From positions 37,778,862 through 37,842,861 of the forward strand of contig CM070508.1 of the NCBI GenBank assembly GCA_036346375.1: a stretch of 64,000 nucleotides of DNA, given 5' to 3'. This stretch comes from Guadua angustifolia. Its lineage: Eukaryota > Streptophyta > Magnoliopsida > Poales > Poaceae. Position numbers and translations under genes: made by a program. Below, one piece after another: positions 22,459 to 35,673 of the stretch (position 1 is the stretch's first letter; each line of letters begins with the position of its first letter). The notes beneath the pieces are model-generated. The model was not told where the DNA came from. It was given only the letters and a program-made list of their open reading frames with translations, and did not search any database.

Positions 22459-25400
22459 TGTAATACCGCAAATTTTTATGAGGGTTTTGGCCGGAATTGT
22501 TTCGTCTTTTTAAATCCAAGGGTTTCCCCTTTTCGCCGTGAGTTTGGAATGTCAGTTTTTGGGGTTGGTTGATTTGTGGTCTCTAGAATTTTGTAGCCTT
22601 TACTCTTTTTCCCTAGCCTTTTATTGGTTTATTCACTTATTGGAGTTTGTAAAGAAAAGATTAGAGGGGATAAAACCCTAGCAAAAGGGAGAGAGAGTGC
22701 CAGGAGGGCTCTCCAGCCGCCGCCGCCCCTGGCAATCCGGTCTCCCCAAATTTTTGCTTCCTGGCGTCGACTGGGTCCTCCCCTCTCTCCGGCGTGGCTG
22801 CTGCTCCTCCCCTCTCCTCTCCGGCGCGGCTGCTGCTCCTCCCGGCCTCCAGCCGTCGCGCTCGCTCCTCCCGGCCTCCACAGACGGTGCGCTGAGCTCG
22901 CCTGCTCCCGACCGCCCGCCCACAGGCTGCGATCAAGGCTCTGGTGGCCGTGCTGGTCGTCGCCCCCTCGGCGCCTCCTCTAGTGTCTCCCCTCCGTGGC
23001 AGTCTTGCCTCGAGTCCCTTCCTCACCGGTCTTGGCGACCCCTCCTCCGGCCAGCACTCTCTCCTTCCTCCATGGATGTGCTTTGAGGTAGTTTAACTTG
23101 GACATTTTCTTTGCATGCCATGTGTTCGATGAAATGGCTATGAGGTTCTAGTGGGGTCTTGAGCTTAAGCTTTAATAAAATTTTGAGTTTATGTGCATGG
23201 TGAATGAATGTTGCTTAGGGATCTTTATTTTTGTATGCTTGATTATCAAAACTGGAGATTTGGGAGTAATGAAATTGTTATGTGTCCAAATATGTATTAG
23301 CGCAGTTGCTTATATGTTCATTTATACCTTGTTTTGTTGGCAATAATCCTATGTAGTTTGGAGCCTGGGATGATACTTAGTTTATTTGGGTCAAACCGAT
23401 GCTGCATGCTTTAGATTTTGCCCTTTCATGATTCAAATATTGTAATTCCTGCTCAAAGTAACTAGGATTGTATGCACTTAAATGATGAGTCAAGGCTATG
23501 CATGTATTCTTATGTTATGCTTTATTATTTGATTAGGGTTGTAAGATCCAGATGATTGATCTTAATGTCTTGACATTAGGTTAAGGATATACACGCTGTT
23601 ATTTTTTGAAGTTTAGACTCAGGGAGCCGTGTATGTATTCAATGTTTGTTTAATGGAAGATAGAAATATTCAAGATTTCTTCCTATCATGATTACTTTGT
23701 CGATTGAGTATCATTCCACAATTATCAAGGTGTCGCTATACTCTGATCTTCAATACCTTTTTGATTCACTCAACTCAATCTGAATATAAATGGGTTCTGC
23801 CATACCGGTTATGGTTACTCAAATAGAAAGCATGCAATAAGAAAAGGTAACTACTGAAATTGTATGAGAAACACAAGAGCAAGCAATCGGAATCTTTTGA
23901 TAGAACTAAATCCTCTATTCTTAGCAAGATTATCCAGGTGTTTGATGATGTGGATTAAATGAACATGCATGCTTGAAATGCCAAATGCTACTGGATTCTT
24001 TAGTTGATGGAATGCTAGATTATTTAGTTATGTAAAGTTTTTACTTATTCATGGACTTACTTCACATGCAAAAGAGTTGTTTTCTTTTGTCGCGTGTTTC
24101 GAGTGTGCATAAGGTTGAGTTGGACGATTATTATTTAATTGCAGAGAATGTTTTGTCGGGAGTGGCCTCATCCGTATGCCACTCTATCCTTCATCGGTAA
24201 AAGGCAAGTACACCGAGCTGTGTGTTTAATGGAGTTGTTCGTTGATATTTATCTGTTCATAGCTAATTTCTATTGATTGTGGCAAGTATGAGTTATATTG
24301 GTGATCGTCCCTTCGCGGACGTGATTAGCCCTTGGATTCGGGTGGTCACTAGTAAGCCTTAATCTCGGTGAGTTACTGTACCTTTGTTAATATTGCAGTG
24401 AGTAGCGAGAATGGGTTACGGGGTACTCGTGGTTAATTTACAAGAGATGAATTTAATTGTGCCTAGTCTCGGGAATTGAGTTGAGAATTGTTGATTGAAA
24501 TGTGTTTTAGATGAGTATGTTGATTGAAATGTGTATTTGTTGAGAATTGTTGATTGAAATGTGTTTTAGATGAGTATGTTGATTGAAATGTGTATTTGTT
24601 GAGAATTGTTGATTGAAATGTGTTTTAGATCAGTGTGTTGATTGAAATGTGTTTCAGTTGAGAATTGATGTTGCATTCTTGCATTTCATGATATGCATTC
24701 ATAATGGAAGAGGCGACCCATTCTAATGCGGGCCTCTATGTTCACACGTAGTGAACATGAAAGTCCTACCTCGTAGTCCCATTCATCGAGGTGGATGGGA
24801 GCGAGACAGTAAGAGTAGGCACCTTCCATCTACGGGATGGAAGGGACGTGAGGGTACACACCGACGGGTGGGCACTTTCGAGCACTGCAGACGCATACAT
24901 GGAAATGAGCATTCATGTGCATTGCATCTTTAATATTGAGTGTTGTGGTAAATGGTGTGGCATATGGATGGTGATTATGGTAATTGAAGGTTGAGTCGTG
25001 GATTCAACCCTTAAAGGGGAGATTGAATTGAATTGATGAATTAGCGCATGTCTTTTCTTTGCTATGCTAATCATGTTGTATGAATATCGTGGAGTGAAAT
25101 TTGAGTTTTGAACTCGAATAAAGTCGATGAAAATGGTTTGAGCTACAACAAGGGGTGATTGAGTCGAAAGCGTAGTGACTTAGAGACACATGATGCCTCT
25201 TTTACGTTGAGTGGTTTTATTATCAAGTCGATGACTTGATTGCGGTAAATTTTGGGTATGGTCAAGTTATTGCTTTAAATGGGTATGAATGCTGGTTGTC
25301 CGGATATTGTTTTATTTGCCTTACTTGCTCTCAGTTATTACTTTAAATGGGTATGAATGATGGTTGTCCGGGTCTTGTTTTATTTGCATTACTTGCTCTC

Positions 25401-25984
25401 AGTTATTGCTTTAAATGGGTATGAATGCTTGTTGTCCGGATATTGTTTTATTTGCATTACTTACTCTTATGGTTAAGTTTTTGTTTTACTTACGATAAAT
25501 TGGGTTTATTATTCTCGTGTACTTTGCTGAGTTTAAACTCACGCTTGTTATTTAATGTTTGTAGGTGTTTTGAAGCCGGCATGCATGGATGGGAGTAGTA
25601 GCACGTACACGACTCCGGTCATCACCACCGCATTTAATTAATTTGTAAAGCCTGGTTGTGAATAATGGTGTTGTAATGTGTTGCTCGTCGTGCTGGAGTT
25701 GTTAATTTCTATTTGGTTGTGTGATTGATTATCTAAGGACCTGCTAGATGGTTTGATTCTATTTTAAGCGTTTGATAGATTATATATCTGCTATTGCTCT
25801 TTTGTCCGCTGAGTGGATGTCCTAGTTTTAGGGGAGGTGCTGCCGAAATTTTGCAAATTTTGGTGGCTTAGTTTTAATCCAGTTTTAAGAGTCAGAGGTT
25901 AATTCCTGTCTTTTCGCTAGAGGTGTCATTAGTTATTCAAAGTTTTGGTAGCATCCGTGGCGTGTTTAGCGCCGGGGTGTTACA
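22459..25984 (+). repeat. 3' LTR of element A4
   Basis: Collinear with the 5' LTR. The leader at 22697-23087 differs from the 5' LTR by many insertions, deletions and substitutions, while the remaining 3 kb is almost identical. The splice donor is at 23087/23088 and stem 1 at 24738-24758. The fifth palindrome of the hairpin module is destroyed here (about 24876-24895). Confidence 0.93.
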
Positions 25985-26614
25985 ATATATATGTGTGTGT
26001 TGATTCTTTTGAGGGTAAGGCTTAGACAAGAGCATGCTATTAGAAATTTCTTATTAAAGCATAGGATAAAATAGGGTTGTCTGCAGTGACTTGCTAGTAC
26101 CATTTGGCATACTACTATAAATTCAATGCGTGGCTTGGGAGATTTTAATACACAATTCATGGAATGTGCGGCTACCAACCTTTTAGTTGCATTCAGTCAA
26201 AAACACATTTAAAGACCAGCACCTGGCAAATGCAGAGATGGCTGGAAAATGCTGAGAAGGGGGGCGGCCTCGATCCCGCGTCGTTTCGTCTTCGATAAAA
26301 GGCAAGTGCATCTCCTAGAGAGTTAGTAGGGTGTTAATTGCTTTGCTTGCGATAAAAGTATGAAAATTCTAACAATTTGGTTATGTTTAATAGTATATCT
26401 AGAAGTTGTTCTTAGCATGGTAATGAGGATGGTTGAATGTTAGCAATGGGAAGGTAAGTTATTCAATTTCTATTATTGCAACGCCTTATGAATTGTACAA
26501 ATGAGTATGGTTATGTTGATGCAAAGGATAAAGTGATTAACTGATAATGTGTGTGTAATATTCATGTTTGTGTTGTACTTATAAATATGTCATTTGCATT
26601 TGCGCATTCATTAC

Positions 26615-26795
26615 AGAAGAGGCGACCCATGTTGATGTGGGCCTCTGTACTCACACGTGGTGAGTACAAAAGTCCTACCACGTAGTCTCATCCACGGATG
26701 GGAGTGAGTCAGTAAGAGTAGGCCCCGCCACGGGATGGTTGGGATTGAGGGTGCACACCGACGGGTGTGCACTCAGCTATACCGGTATACGCTAT
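26615..26795 (+). repeat. Hairpin module of LTR A3
   Basis: Stem 1 is at 26647-26667 (GTACTCAC / GTGAGTAC with loop ACGTG). Stem 2 is shortened to about 26688-26703 (CTCATC / GATGGG). The GTGCACACC / GGTGTGCAC stem and TATACCGGTATA are intact at 26752-26790. The third stem is lost. Confidence 0.75.
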
Positions 26796-27794
26796 GACAA
26801 TGTGCATTATGAGCATACATGGTGCATTCATTTTTTGATTCATGAGAAAAAAAAGGATGAGAGCATAAAAGCATTGGATTGTGTGTTGCAATTGATAAGT
26901 GTTAATTGATGAGAATGGAAATATCAGGTTGAGGATTGAGTCATGGACTTATCCTGAAATTGTTATTGAGTCATGAGTAAGGTTTATTTATATTTCCGAG
27001 TTGGATGTGATAAGTGGGGTTCGTTACTGTTTCTTTTACTGGATAATTTCAATGAAGTAATGGTTATAGCAAATGATGAAGTAATCGTTTTCTTACGTTT
27101 TGAAGTTATAGAAATCCAAACTACTTCCTTTATTTACAATTGTCAAGTAAAGGAACTATTGCTTTATGTTTTGAAGTTATTGTTTTCTAGTCGTATTCAT
27201 TATTTTTTTACACTTGATTGCACTTTGCTGAGTCTTGGACTCACGCTTGTTGCTTCTTGTTTTAGGTTCTTTGAAGCTGGCTCGCCGGGGTGGGAGTAGA
27301 GCACATGCACGACTTCGGTCACCATCAAACTATTTAAATTGATTTGTAAAGCCTAGTGATATTGATTGAGGTTGTAATATGTTGCTCGTTGTGGTGTGGT
27401 TATTAATTTCTATTGGATGTGAGATTGGTTAACTAAGGACCTGCTAGAATGATATCATATACTTGTAACTGTTTTCCTGTCTGCTGAGTGGATGTCCTAA
27501 ATTCTAGAGAGGTCATGCCGAAATTTTCTGAATTTCGGTGACTTAGTTTTATAATGGTTTAGAGAGTTTCGAGGTCGGTTTCAATCTTTTAGTAGAAGTA
27601 AAAGGTTTAGTGACTCGCTCGTTGAATTATTAGTTCAATTGGACTTCTTCGTCAAGTTTTTATTTTATTTTATTTTAATTCTACGGTCTTGTTGGGGACA
27701 CTCTGGACCAATATGGTTCCGGAGTGTTGTAAGCGTCATTTAGGGTCTTTGGGTAGCATTCGCGGCGCGTTTGGCGCCGGGGTGTTACAATTAG

Positions 27795-28390
27795 CTTTTA
27801 AAGAGAGGAAGGTATTCGGCAAGTTTAATTATGGAGGGACATATAATTTCATAATAAAGCTAAGAGGTCAGACTCCTTATTTCCGAAAAATGGATGATAA
27901 TAATGTTCATCGTCTTGTTTTATCATGAGTCGTGACTGAATGTCTAAATCAGTTACTTTTTTCTCTAAGAGAATCCGTTGCCGAATTGACTGTAGAATAA
28001 AGCAGGAAAGTTGTACTCATCTGACACTTTGATCAAAGGAGATCATTCTGTTAATGTGATTGGTGAATTTAGGACTGCAGTTATCCTTTTGAATTTTCAT
28101 GTATGTTTTATTTTGGTGATAACAAAGGGTGGTGCAAACTGGAAGCTTATTTTGTACCTAGTTTTGATAATATACCGTCATCCATGCTCTAATTTTTAGT
28201 ATGAGATTTGCACCCAATTTTTTTTCTTGTGTAATACTTGTCCTGTTTTTTTTCTGTTTTAAAAAATAATTTTGTTGTTCATACATGTTCTGTTTTGTGT
28301 GGCATAGCCCTGTGGTCCATTTATGGCAACTAATCAAGCCCGAGATTTTTTTATGGCAGCATGACGCATACTAATCTCTCTTATTTTTCA
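27795..28390. other. Low-copy AT-rich sequence before the Ulp1 gene
   Basis: I see no conserved protein or known element. It should contain the left end of the MULE or the promoter of the Ulp1 gene, but no inverted copy of the right terminus at 61195-61258 is visible, so the left boundary cannot be placed. Confidence 0.4.
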
Positions 28391-28460
28391 GGTTGATATC
28401 GTGAAGTGACATCAAAGAGTAATGTTCATCATCAAGTAGTTTTTTATTGATCACCAAGGT
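28391..28460 (+). other. Putative 5' UTR exon of the Ulp1-like gene
   Basis: TTTTTCAG|GTTGATATC at 28390 and CACCAAG|GTACTCTC at about 28459 form a plausible small exon with stops, as expected for a leader. It is supported only by splice-site appearance. Confidence 0.35.
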
Positions 28461-28877
28461 ACTCTCTAAAGCTTCAATATGTTGTGTTCTTTTTAACATG
28501 TATTTATATTGGTCGTACTAGTTTTTATCACAATAGTGTATTTTTTTTGGGGTTAACAAGATGAGTCAGAACAATATATCTTTTAGTATTATTCACGTAA
28601 TAGTTGGGATAGTGTGAGATAAAAAAACCACTTGCATGGTGTGTTTCTTGGGCTTATCTTTTTTTGTTTCTCTATGTTCACAGTATCGGTTTGGGGGCTC
28701 GTGCAGTGGCAAAACACCTTTTTATATTATCATGTTATAATGATTGTGATGTATGGAACAATGTACTCATATAATGATTTTATAAGTAAACAGTATCTTT
28801 TTTGAGTTTTGTGCCGTGTGCATATTTAATGGATGTTTATGTTTTTTTGATGGTGTAAGTTGTTTTATGGATGTAGA

Positions 28878-29222
28878 TGGCAAGGCATACTACTTTTGTT
28901 AAAGTAGCAAATAGCGGAGCAGTTCTGTTTATGATCATAATGGAAACAAAGGGGATTCTAGTGGATTTAGTTGCAGACATGGGGATTCTTGTGATAATTG
29001 CAGCGACGAGCAGAGTGAAGCATCCTCTAATATTGATATCAATCCTAAGCAACTGAAAGCTGTAATTTTATGTTAATTCTTCATTTTTTGTCAATTGTTT
29101 CCTTTTTTCATCGCAACCCTCTTTGATTCCATATATATCATTTTTGGGGTGTATTTATACAGATCATGAAAACTTTGAAAAGGAAGGCTTCTCAACGTGC
29201 ATCATTGAAAAGTAAGAGAAAG
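28878..29222 (+). pseudogene. Ulp1-like gene, exons 1-2
   Basis: Exon 1 (28878-29061) follows the acceptor GATGTAG and opens with ATG (MARHTTFVK). The conserved part, CRHGDSCDNCSDEQSEASS..., lies in another frame, so a one-base indel separates them. Exon 2 (29163-29222) is basic (TLKRKASQRASLKSKRK) and could be a nuclear localisation signal. Both exons have consensus GT/AG borders. Confidence 0.6.
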
Positions 29223-29446
29223 GTTATTATTCTTTTTTTTCATTTTTGTGCATCTAGTTTTCATCTAAACTAAGGTGAAATATAGACAATGCAGAATTTG
29301 TTTTCGCATGTGTAAAGTTACAGCTTGAAGTAAAATGGCATGCATTTTTTATATGAATTGACATAGGATATACATTCTAGACTAATTGAATAAGTTATCT
29401 TTCTTTTGTTTTATTTTTTCCCTTTGCTTTTGTTTTCTATATCCAG

Positions 29447-30329
29447 AAGGTTGATTGTGAAGAAAGAGAGAAGAATGCTTTTACCCGATTTTCTGCTGGG
29501 ATGTTTGGTGATGTTGTTTCTCGTCTAACTCTACGACAGAGAGAAGCTATAGAGAAGTATGGTTTTGGAAGCTTGCTTTATTTCAGAGATTGTGTTGTAC
29601 CTATGGACTTTGTTCAATGGATTGCTCGTCACGTTGATGTATATTCATCTGATATTGTGGTCGGTGGGAAATTGATACCACTAAGCAGCGAGTCAATATC
29701 CAAAGTATTAGGTTTCCTTTGGGAGGCAAAGTTGTGAAATCAGATGCTGAATCTGGAAAGAATTTCATTCTGAGACAATTCAGTGCATCAACCTTACCAA
29801 GCATCAAGTTTTTTGCAGAAAAGTTGTTTGATGAAACCGCAAATGAGATGGGCCAGGAGATGATTTTCAGATGTTTCATGATTGTTGCTATTTCTTCGTT
29901 TCTTTGCCCCAATTCATGTGTTTTTCCTAGTCCAAAATTTCTGACACCACTCTAAGAAGTTGAAGCGACAAAGGACTGGGATTGGTCACAGTGTGTGCTT
30001 GATTACTTGTTGTATCACATTGAGAAGTTCAGGAACTTCAAAAGGAAGAATGGGGAGCTGCCAAAAACCCTTGGTGGATGTATCTACTTTTTAGCTGTAA
30101 GTTACGCTTTTTTATTTTGGTTTTTTGTTTGCATGAATGTCCTAAAAAAGCCTTTTTATGTACATTGACAACTTCTGATTATGGGCAGGTGTATTATCTT
30201 GACTTCCTTGATTATGGTCCACGTATTATTGATGGTTCCATCCCTCGTACCAAAGTTTGGGTTGATGATATGATTAAGGATTTTTGTGCTCGTGATAGAG
30301 TTCGTAAGCACAAATATGGGAAAAGACCG
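29447..30329 (+). pseudogene. Ulp1-like gene, exons 3-4, N-terminal domain
   Basis: Exon 3 (29447-30096) encodes FTRFSAGMFGDVVSRLTLRQ and continues to KYGFGSLLYF and LSSESISKVLGF. This pattern (a GFGSLL motif, then a segment on not leaving the domain border, then LS.ES..KVLG) is typical of the N-terminal domain of plant Ulp1-family transposon proteins. One base is missing after KVLGF (about 29715), and TAA at 29953-29955 interrupts the second frame. Exon 4 (30189-30329) reads VYYLDFLDYGPR and KVWVDDMIKDFCARD, ending at AGACCG|GTGAGT. Confidence 0.75.
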
Positions 30330-31053
30330 GTGAGTAATGTTTTTAGTTGTACACTAGATTTGTTCTCCTCTGTTTAGATTATCATGTTGTTTCTAATTAT
30401 ATGGAACAACAAGCAATAATGTCCATCTATTATTTTTTCCATGGCTCTTGTTTTGTGCATATGCTATTAAACCAGTAAGTAGAATGCTAGAATGATAATA
30501 CGAGTAATAAGTAGTCATTATCCCTTATTAATTTTTTTGAATAACAAGACAAATGGAGGCATACATGTTAGCTGTTGGTGTCTGTGGAGAGCTACTAATG
30601 AGTTCTTGGTCCATGGAGCTTATGTTAAACAAAAAAACTATGATAGGCGTACATTCAAATTTTTTCGGCTATTTCACACATTTCTTGCATACATTTCAGG
30701 CATATATTTCAGACATTTTAAGCACACATTTTCTTCAAGTTCTAGCACACATATATCATTTTTTATTTACTAATTTGTCTTTTGCAAAGTCGAACTTTTT
30801 AAAATGTTCGAAAGATGAACATATATATGAAGAAAGTAAATGTGTTCTTCCAATTCATTTTTTATTAATATCAGGTCCAAAACAACTAATGTTGTATGAT
30901 CTTTGCAGTTCATCAGTTTGTATAAGTTAATCCCTTTCAAATCATTGTTTCATACAAAATTTTTATTCAAGTTTTTTTCTTGTTTTACATGTGTTATTAA
31001 ATTTTTTTTCTAAAAAAATGCTATTGTAATTTGTCGTAATTTTATTTTTTCAG

Positions 31054-32673
31054 ATTAAAGATTTTGCAGCAACATGTTATGCCGAGGTAACTTGTTTTGT
31101 TTTAGTATATTTTTTAGTTACATATTTTATTTTTGTTTTACTTAGTTTATTTGTTGTATTTTTATTAGGTTGCAAGTGAACACGTAAATACAGATGTTGC
31201 AGCAAACTTTGATGTGAATATGCAATGCAATAAGTGCAATCTTAATACGGCACTTAATTTGAAATTGGAAGTGTTCAGGGATAAACTGGACCATATTGTT
31301 GGTTTTGGTTTGTTTGATAAGGTTTGTGTTTTTATGTATATATATATATATATATGTTATGCATGTTTGTCCTGTACGAACTACTTATTTTCTTTTTCAT
31401 AATTTGTATCTAGGTGAAATGTGATGTGGTAGAAAAGATTGCAAAGTTTCAACAAGGAGACATGGGAGTATGTACTGATTCATTTGAAGCTTTTATTTTG
31501 GATTTGATGAAATACTTTTCGGACCTGTGCATTATCAATTCTTATCGTGCTATTGAGTCGTCTTGTGATTTGCACGATGCTAAGTGTCACCAAGGAGATG
31601 ATCTTGATAAATTTTGTGAGGCGAGATGACATGATAAACAAAGACTTCTCATTTAATGTGTACACCAATAAAAATGATAAACCAGTTTGTGCTCCAATCA
31701 ATGATACCAGTGGCACTTCATTCATTTTGGAAGATGAGAATCCCACCAATGGTTTGGATAACTTCATGATTGATGGTACGGATGATGCTGATGTAATTGT
31801 CACCCAAAAGGTTGACACTGATCCTGAATACCTTGCTGAGCCATCTCCTCTCGAAACAGAGCATACTTTAAAGCTGCCATCCTCTGAAGGTTTTTAATAT
31901 ATACACCTGTTGATGTATTTCTTTTGATATGGATTTTTTTATACTATTTTTTTTGTATGCACTTATCTTTTTTATGATGCGAACTATTGTTGTTTAGTGC
32001 ATCTATGTTTTTTATGCATTAGATCTTTGTTTCATGTTTGTTTCATATTTTTTTCCACAGAAACATTTTCTCAAAGTATAAAGAAGAGAGTATCTTGTAG
32101 TCAAGAATCTGGTAGTAGTGCATCTGTTGCCTCAATGGTCAAGTCTGTTGAAACATTGCAAAAGTCTACTATGCACAAAAACAGAGGTGATGCTAAAGAA
32201 AACCAAACGGAGGGCAAATTACTGGATGAATGCAATCATGGTACTATTTTAATTTTCCCTATGGATGTATTTGAGCCATTTTAAATTATATTTTATTGTT
32301 ATTAAAAAAGATAATTTATAAATGGCAATTTAGTTTATTTTCTTTTCCAAATATGGTGAAACAACCATTTAAGTTCAATAATTCCAAAACCATGTTTCGT
32401 GCAATTATTTGTAATGCTTATATGTGTACTTTTGTTGTTTCTCATGTATGTTAAATTGCAAAATGCAGAAACCATAGCCCAACATCAAGAAACGAGGGTT
32501 ACTTACACCCATGAATTGATAAGTAGTTCATCTATTGCTTCAGGGGTTAAGTGTTCTCCAACAAGGAATGAGAAATTTGGTGCCACATGTAAAAAAAACC
32601 TTATAGAAAATATATCCCATGAATGTTTCAAGTTAACAGAAATAGCAAAAGACGGATGTTCAACTGATGCAGC
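31054..32673 (+). pseudogene. Ulp1-like gene, exons 5-9a
   Basis: Exons: 31054-31086, 31169-31321, 31414-31889, 32061-32240 and 32469-32673 (interrupted). They encode a polar linker region without recognised domains. A one-base deletion near 31620 shifts the frame between CEAR and RDDMINKDFS. Exons 7-9 are duplicated in the deleted MULE copy at 3180-3841. Exon 9 is cut by LTR C2 at 32674. Confidence 0.65.
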
Positions 32674-35085
32674 TGTAACGTCCCGAATTTTGGCCAGATT
32701 TTAAATTTTGGAGTTATTTGAATTTTTACGAATTTACCAACCTCTATTTGCATTTAATTGCCTTTAATTGAATTTATCTAATTTTTCTGGGATTTATTGG
32801 ATTTAATTAACATTTATTTAAACTATCCCTCTCTTGATTAATTAATATCAGAAAAAGTATTTATCAAAAATAAATGAAAATATTTTATTTAGGCTCAAAA
32901 TGCTCTGAAATATTTTCTAGAATTTTTCGGGTATTTTTAGTGCCCCAAATAAATACTTTGAATTTCTGTCTTTATTTTTATTCGTAAAACCCGGAAAATG
33001 GCTAGCTACAGTGTTGGGCCGGCCCAACACTGTGCTCGCGCGGAATAAAACCCTAATCGCCGCCCGCTCCGCACCGTCCGATCTTGATCGGACGGCTGAC
33101 GTTGGTCGCGCCGTCTCGGGACGAAGCACTGTGCGCCGCCGTCGCCCGTTGGGAGCCGGAGATCATGTCAGAGATATTGCGCGAGTTCCAAGGCATGTCC
33201 GGGCGAATGAAGTACACCCCCGAGCTCAGCACTCCCTTCCGCTCATTTCCCCTCTCTCTCACGCCACCATCCACCATACCACGCAATAGCTCACCGAAGT
33301 TGGTACTTCCACCACCTCGGTTCTTCCTCATTGTTCACCGCCGTCCGCCGTTCCCCGCCGCACCTGAGACCACCTCCGAGTTCATCAAGCCAAGGCGCGT
33401 CCGTGTGGTTACTTCATTCCACCGGAGAAGCCCAGAAACGCCGCCGCCCGTGTCGTCTTCTTCAACTCCGGCAGCGAGCGCCGCCGCCTCTTCTTCGACT
33501 CTTCGCGAGCTCCCACAGCCGTCTGATCATCATCCGACGCTCGAGGTGAGGCCACGTAGTCCCGTTAACAGTGAACCGCTCGGTTAGTCTTTCCGCCGTC
33601 GGATTCGAATCCAACGGTCGAGAGTAAATCGTATGCGTGGCTTGATGGTTCGTCGCCGTGTGTCAGCCTCTGGTAGGTCCTAGCACTGTTCACCGGGCCC
33701 ACACGTCAGTGGGTGGACCGCCGGCTGTGCTGACATCAGCGTGACGTCATCCGGGCCCACCTGTCAGTGGCCGAGGGCGACGTGGTTCGCTCTGGTGCCG
33801 ACACGTGTCGAGCCGAGAGATTTAATCCGGATTTTCAGTACAAAAATAAAAGGATTAATTCGGTTTATTCTTTTATGAATTTTCAGAATATTGTAAAGGC
33901 TATAACTTTTGCGTTTTAACTCGGATTTGAGTGATTCCAGTGCCCAAAAATTTGTAAAAATGTGAACTATTTAATGATGATTTTTATTTTATTTTTAGAA
34001 TTTATCTTGCTATCTGTATAGTGTGTTTATTATGTGCTTGCTTGTGCCGAGTAGACTCCGAGTCGCCGGGTTTCGTCGAGGGAGAATTTGAAGACCCGTC
34101 ACAAAACCTCGACCAGAACCAACTCCTCTTCGAAGGCAAGTCATGCTTTGATCATTTCATGCCTAGTTTTAAAAGTATATTTTGATTTCCATATTGCATG
34201 CTATGTTAAGTACAACCACTATTGATTAAATTGGGAAATGGTAGTTAAAAGCCAAACTTGTTATGCCACCTTGATTATAAATGTTTATATGCCCTGAAAC
34301 CTTGTCCACCCTAAGATGCTTAAATATGTTGGATGCTAATATGATGCCAACACGGGAGGCTAGACCGTGATTAGCTGCTTAGCCTACTTGTATGCGTGGA
34401 ATGACTTTCAAATATCAAATGAATATTGACTAAACAATTATGGAACGCATTTTGGAAAATGCGATGATGTCATGAATTGGAACTGGGATAGTGACCTGTG
34501 TGGTGCTATTCATGAACTGATGTGGAAAATGGCATGTGTTGCTTAAGTATAAAGTGGGGTGGGAAAATGATTTGAATCGGGGCAAGTGGCAAGAAGGCTT
34601 CGTGCCAGGTGGGCCTATGTGGCAATGGGCTGTATGAATGATTAAGAAGGCTGTGTGCCGAGTTGTATAAAATGGATGTCTTGCCCGGAACAGTTAAGGA
34701 CTTAACCTTGCGAGCCTTTGAACTGAGTTCCGTGTACAACCACTTGTCCGGAATGGGACGGACCTAGTTAAGTAGGTTTCTGACCTCTTTCCTTTGAAAC
34801 CTCTGGGTGACAGTGCACACCAGTGCAACTGTAGGGGAAGCGTACCTGTGCTGCGGCTTGGTACCCATTCAACGGTACTTGCCCTATCTAAACTTCGGCT
34901 CTGAGTGAGGGAAGTGTTAGAAGGGAGGTAACGGAGAGGTTCATCGGTCAAATGTTAGTCTCTGAAAGGCTTTGTTGCAATCAATCGCCTGTGTGGCGAA
35001 CGACTGTATCCTGTGGGTAAAGTGTACAGCCTCTGCAGAGTGTGTGTGTGAATCTATTCGAATAGCCGTGTCATGCAGATCGAAG
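32674..35085 (+). mobile_element. Family-C LTR (C2), truncated
   Basis: It begins TGTAACGTCCCGAATTTTGG inside exon 9 of the Ulp1 gene. It has a GC-rich zone at 33010-33800 (source of spurious ORFs up to 167 codons) with a donor-like CGAG|GTGAGG at 33544. It matches C1 around 34940-35080. It stops where element A5 is inserted. No remainder is found beyond A5, so the distal part of C2 has been deleted. Confidence 0.75.
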
Positions 35086-35149
35086 TGTAATACCCCAAAA
35101 CATTTACCAGATTTTCCTCTCACCTAATCTCATCTATCCTTCCATTGTG

Positions 35150-35673
35150 TGGCTATCAATCCTCCCGGCAGATATTTTCTTTCCTCAACCAAGGCCGACT
35201 CTCTTCCCTCTCTGGTCGAGCTTCCCAATGTGGCTCTCTCCTTCTCTCCTTCGGATGGCGACACCAGCCTCTACTCACGCCTCCACCCCACCGACTCCCT
35301 CCCTCTCCTCTGGTTCGAGCCCCAGGCTAAGCCCTCCCCGACGCCATGCCGGCTCCTCCTGGCGCCATACCCTCTCCTCCTGGCGTTCCCTCCTGGCCGG
35401 CGACCACTCCAGTGGCGCCCCTCCCCAGCCTCCTCTGGCTCGGCGCCCTCCCCATGCCAGCCAGCAGCTTGACAAGAAAGCAGCAAGAGCGCCAGCAAAG
35501 AGGCAGAGCGGCAAGAAGAAAGGTGCAGCAAGAAGAAGCAAAGAAGACCGGCGGGCTTTGGCTGCTCCGGCACCTGGCCGGCGGTGAGCTGCCCCCGGCA
35601 AAGACGCGTCCTCAAGCAAAGCTGCCTCGGCTCCATCTCCCTTCCTCCATGGCTCCATGAGGAGGTCTTTGAG
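35150..35673 (+). promoter_or_regulatory. GC-rich leader ending in a splice donor (A5 5' LTR)
   Basis: GC/CT-rich block with overlapping non-conserved ORFs, closing at TTTGAG|GTATAT (35673/35674). The 3' LTR counterpart ends at 41966/41967. The two LTRs differ by many small indels in this block only. Confidence 0.5.

Larger units (their letters stand above)
16212..25984 (+). mobile_element. Complete non-coding LTR retrotransposon A4 (LARD-like)
   Basis: The element has a perfect TSD ATATA (16207-16211, 25985-25989). Its 5' LTR is 16212-19784 (3573 bp) and its 3' LTR 22459-25984 (3526 bp), both TGTAATACC...GTTACA. The internal region is only 2674 bp and has no recognisable gag, protease, RT, integrase or RNase H; the longest ORF is about 80 codons. 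The primer site matches initiator tRNA-Met and the polypurine tract is AAAGGGGGGAAGAG. Termini, primer site and tract suit a non-autonomous derivative of a Tekay-type Ty3/gypsy chromovirus. It is inserted inside the related LTR A3. Confidence 0.93.
14512..27789 (+). mobile_element. Family-A LTR (A3), split by element A4
   Basis: Outer LTR of about 3.5 kb (14512-16211 plus 25990-27789), flanked by a perfect TSD ATTAG (14507-14511 and 27790-27794). It starts oddly. The LTR beginning TGTAATACCGCAA is followed after 23 bp by a second LTR start at 14535, preceded by GAAGAG, the tail of the polypurine tract. This is what remains if almost the whole 5' LTR and internal region were deleted, leaving the 5' terminus, the tract end and a complete 3' LTR. 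The GC-rich leader is at 14680-15125 with a donor at 15134/15135, and the hairpin module is at 26615-26795. Confidence 0.85.

Noticed and set aside
28619..28640. ATAAAAAA at 28619 as the left TSD matching 61263
   Set aside because: An A-rich 8-mer is expected by chance, and the adjacent bases do not resemble the inverse of the right terminus.
33084..33587. 167-codon ORF in LTR C2
   Set aside because: Lies wholly in the GC-rich zone of an LTR; Pro/Ser-rich and unsupported by the related C1 copy.
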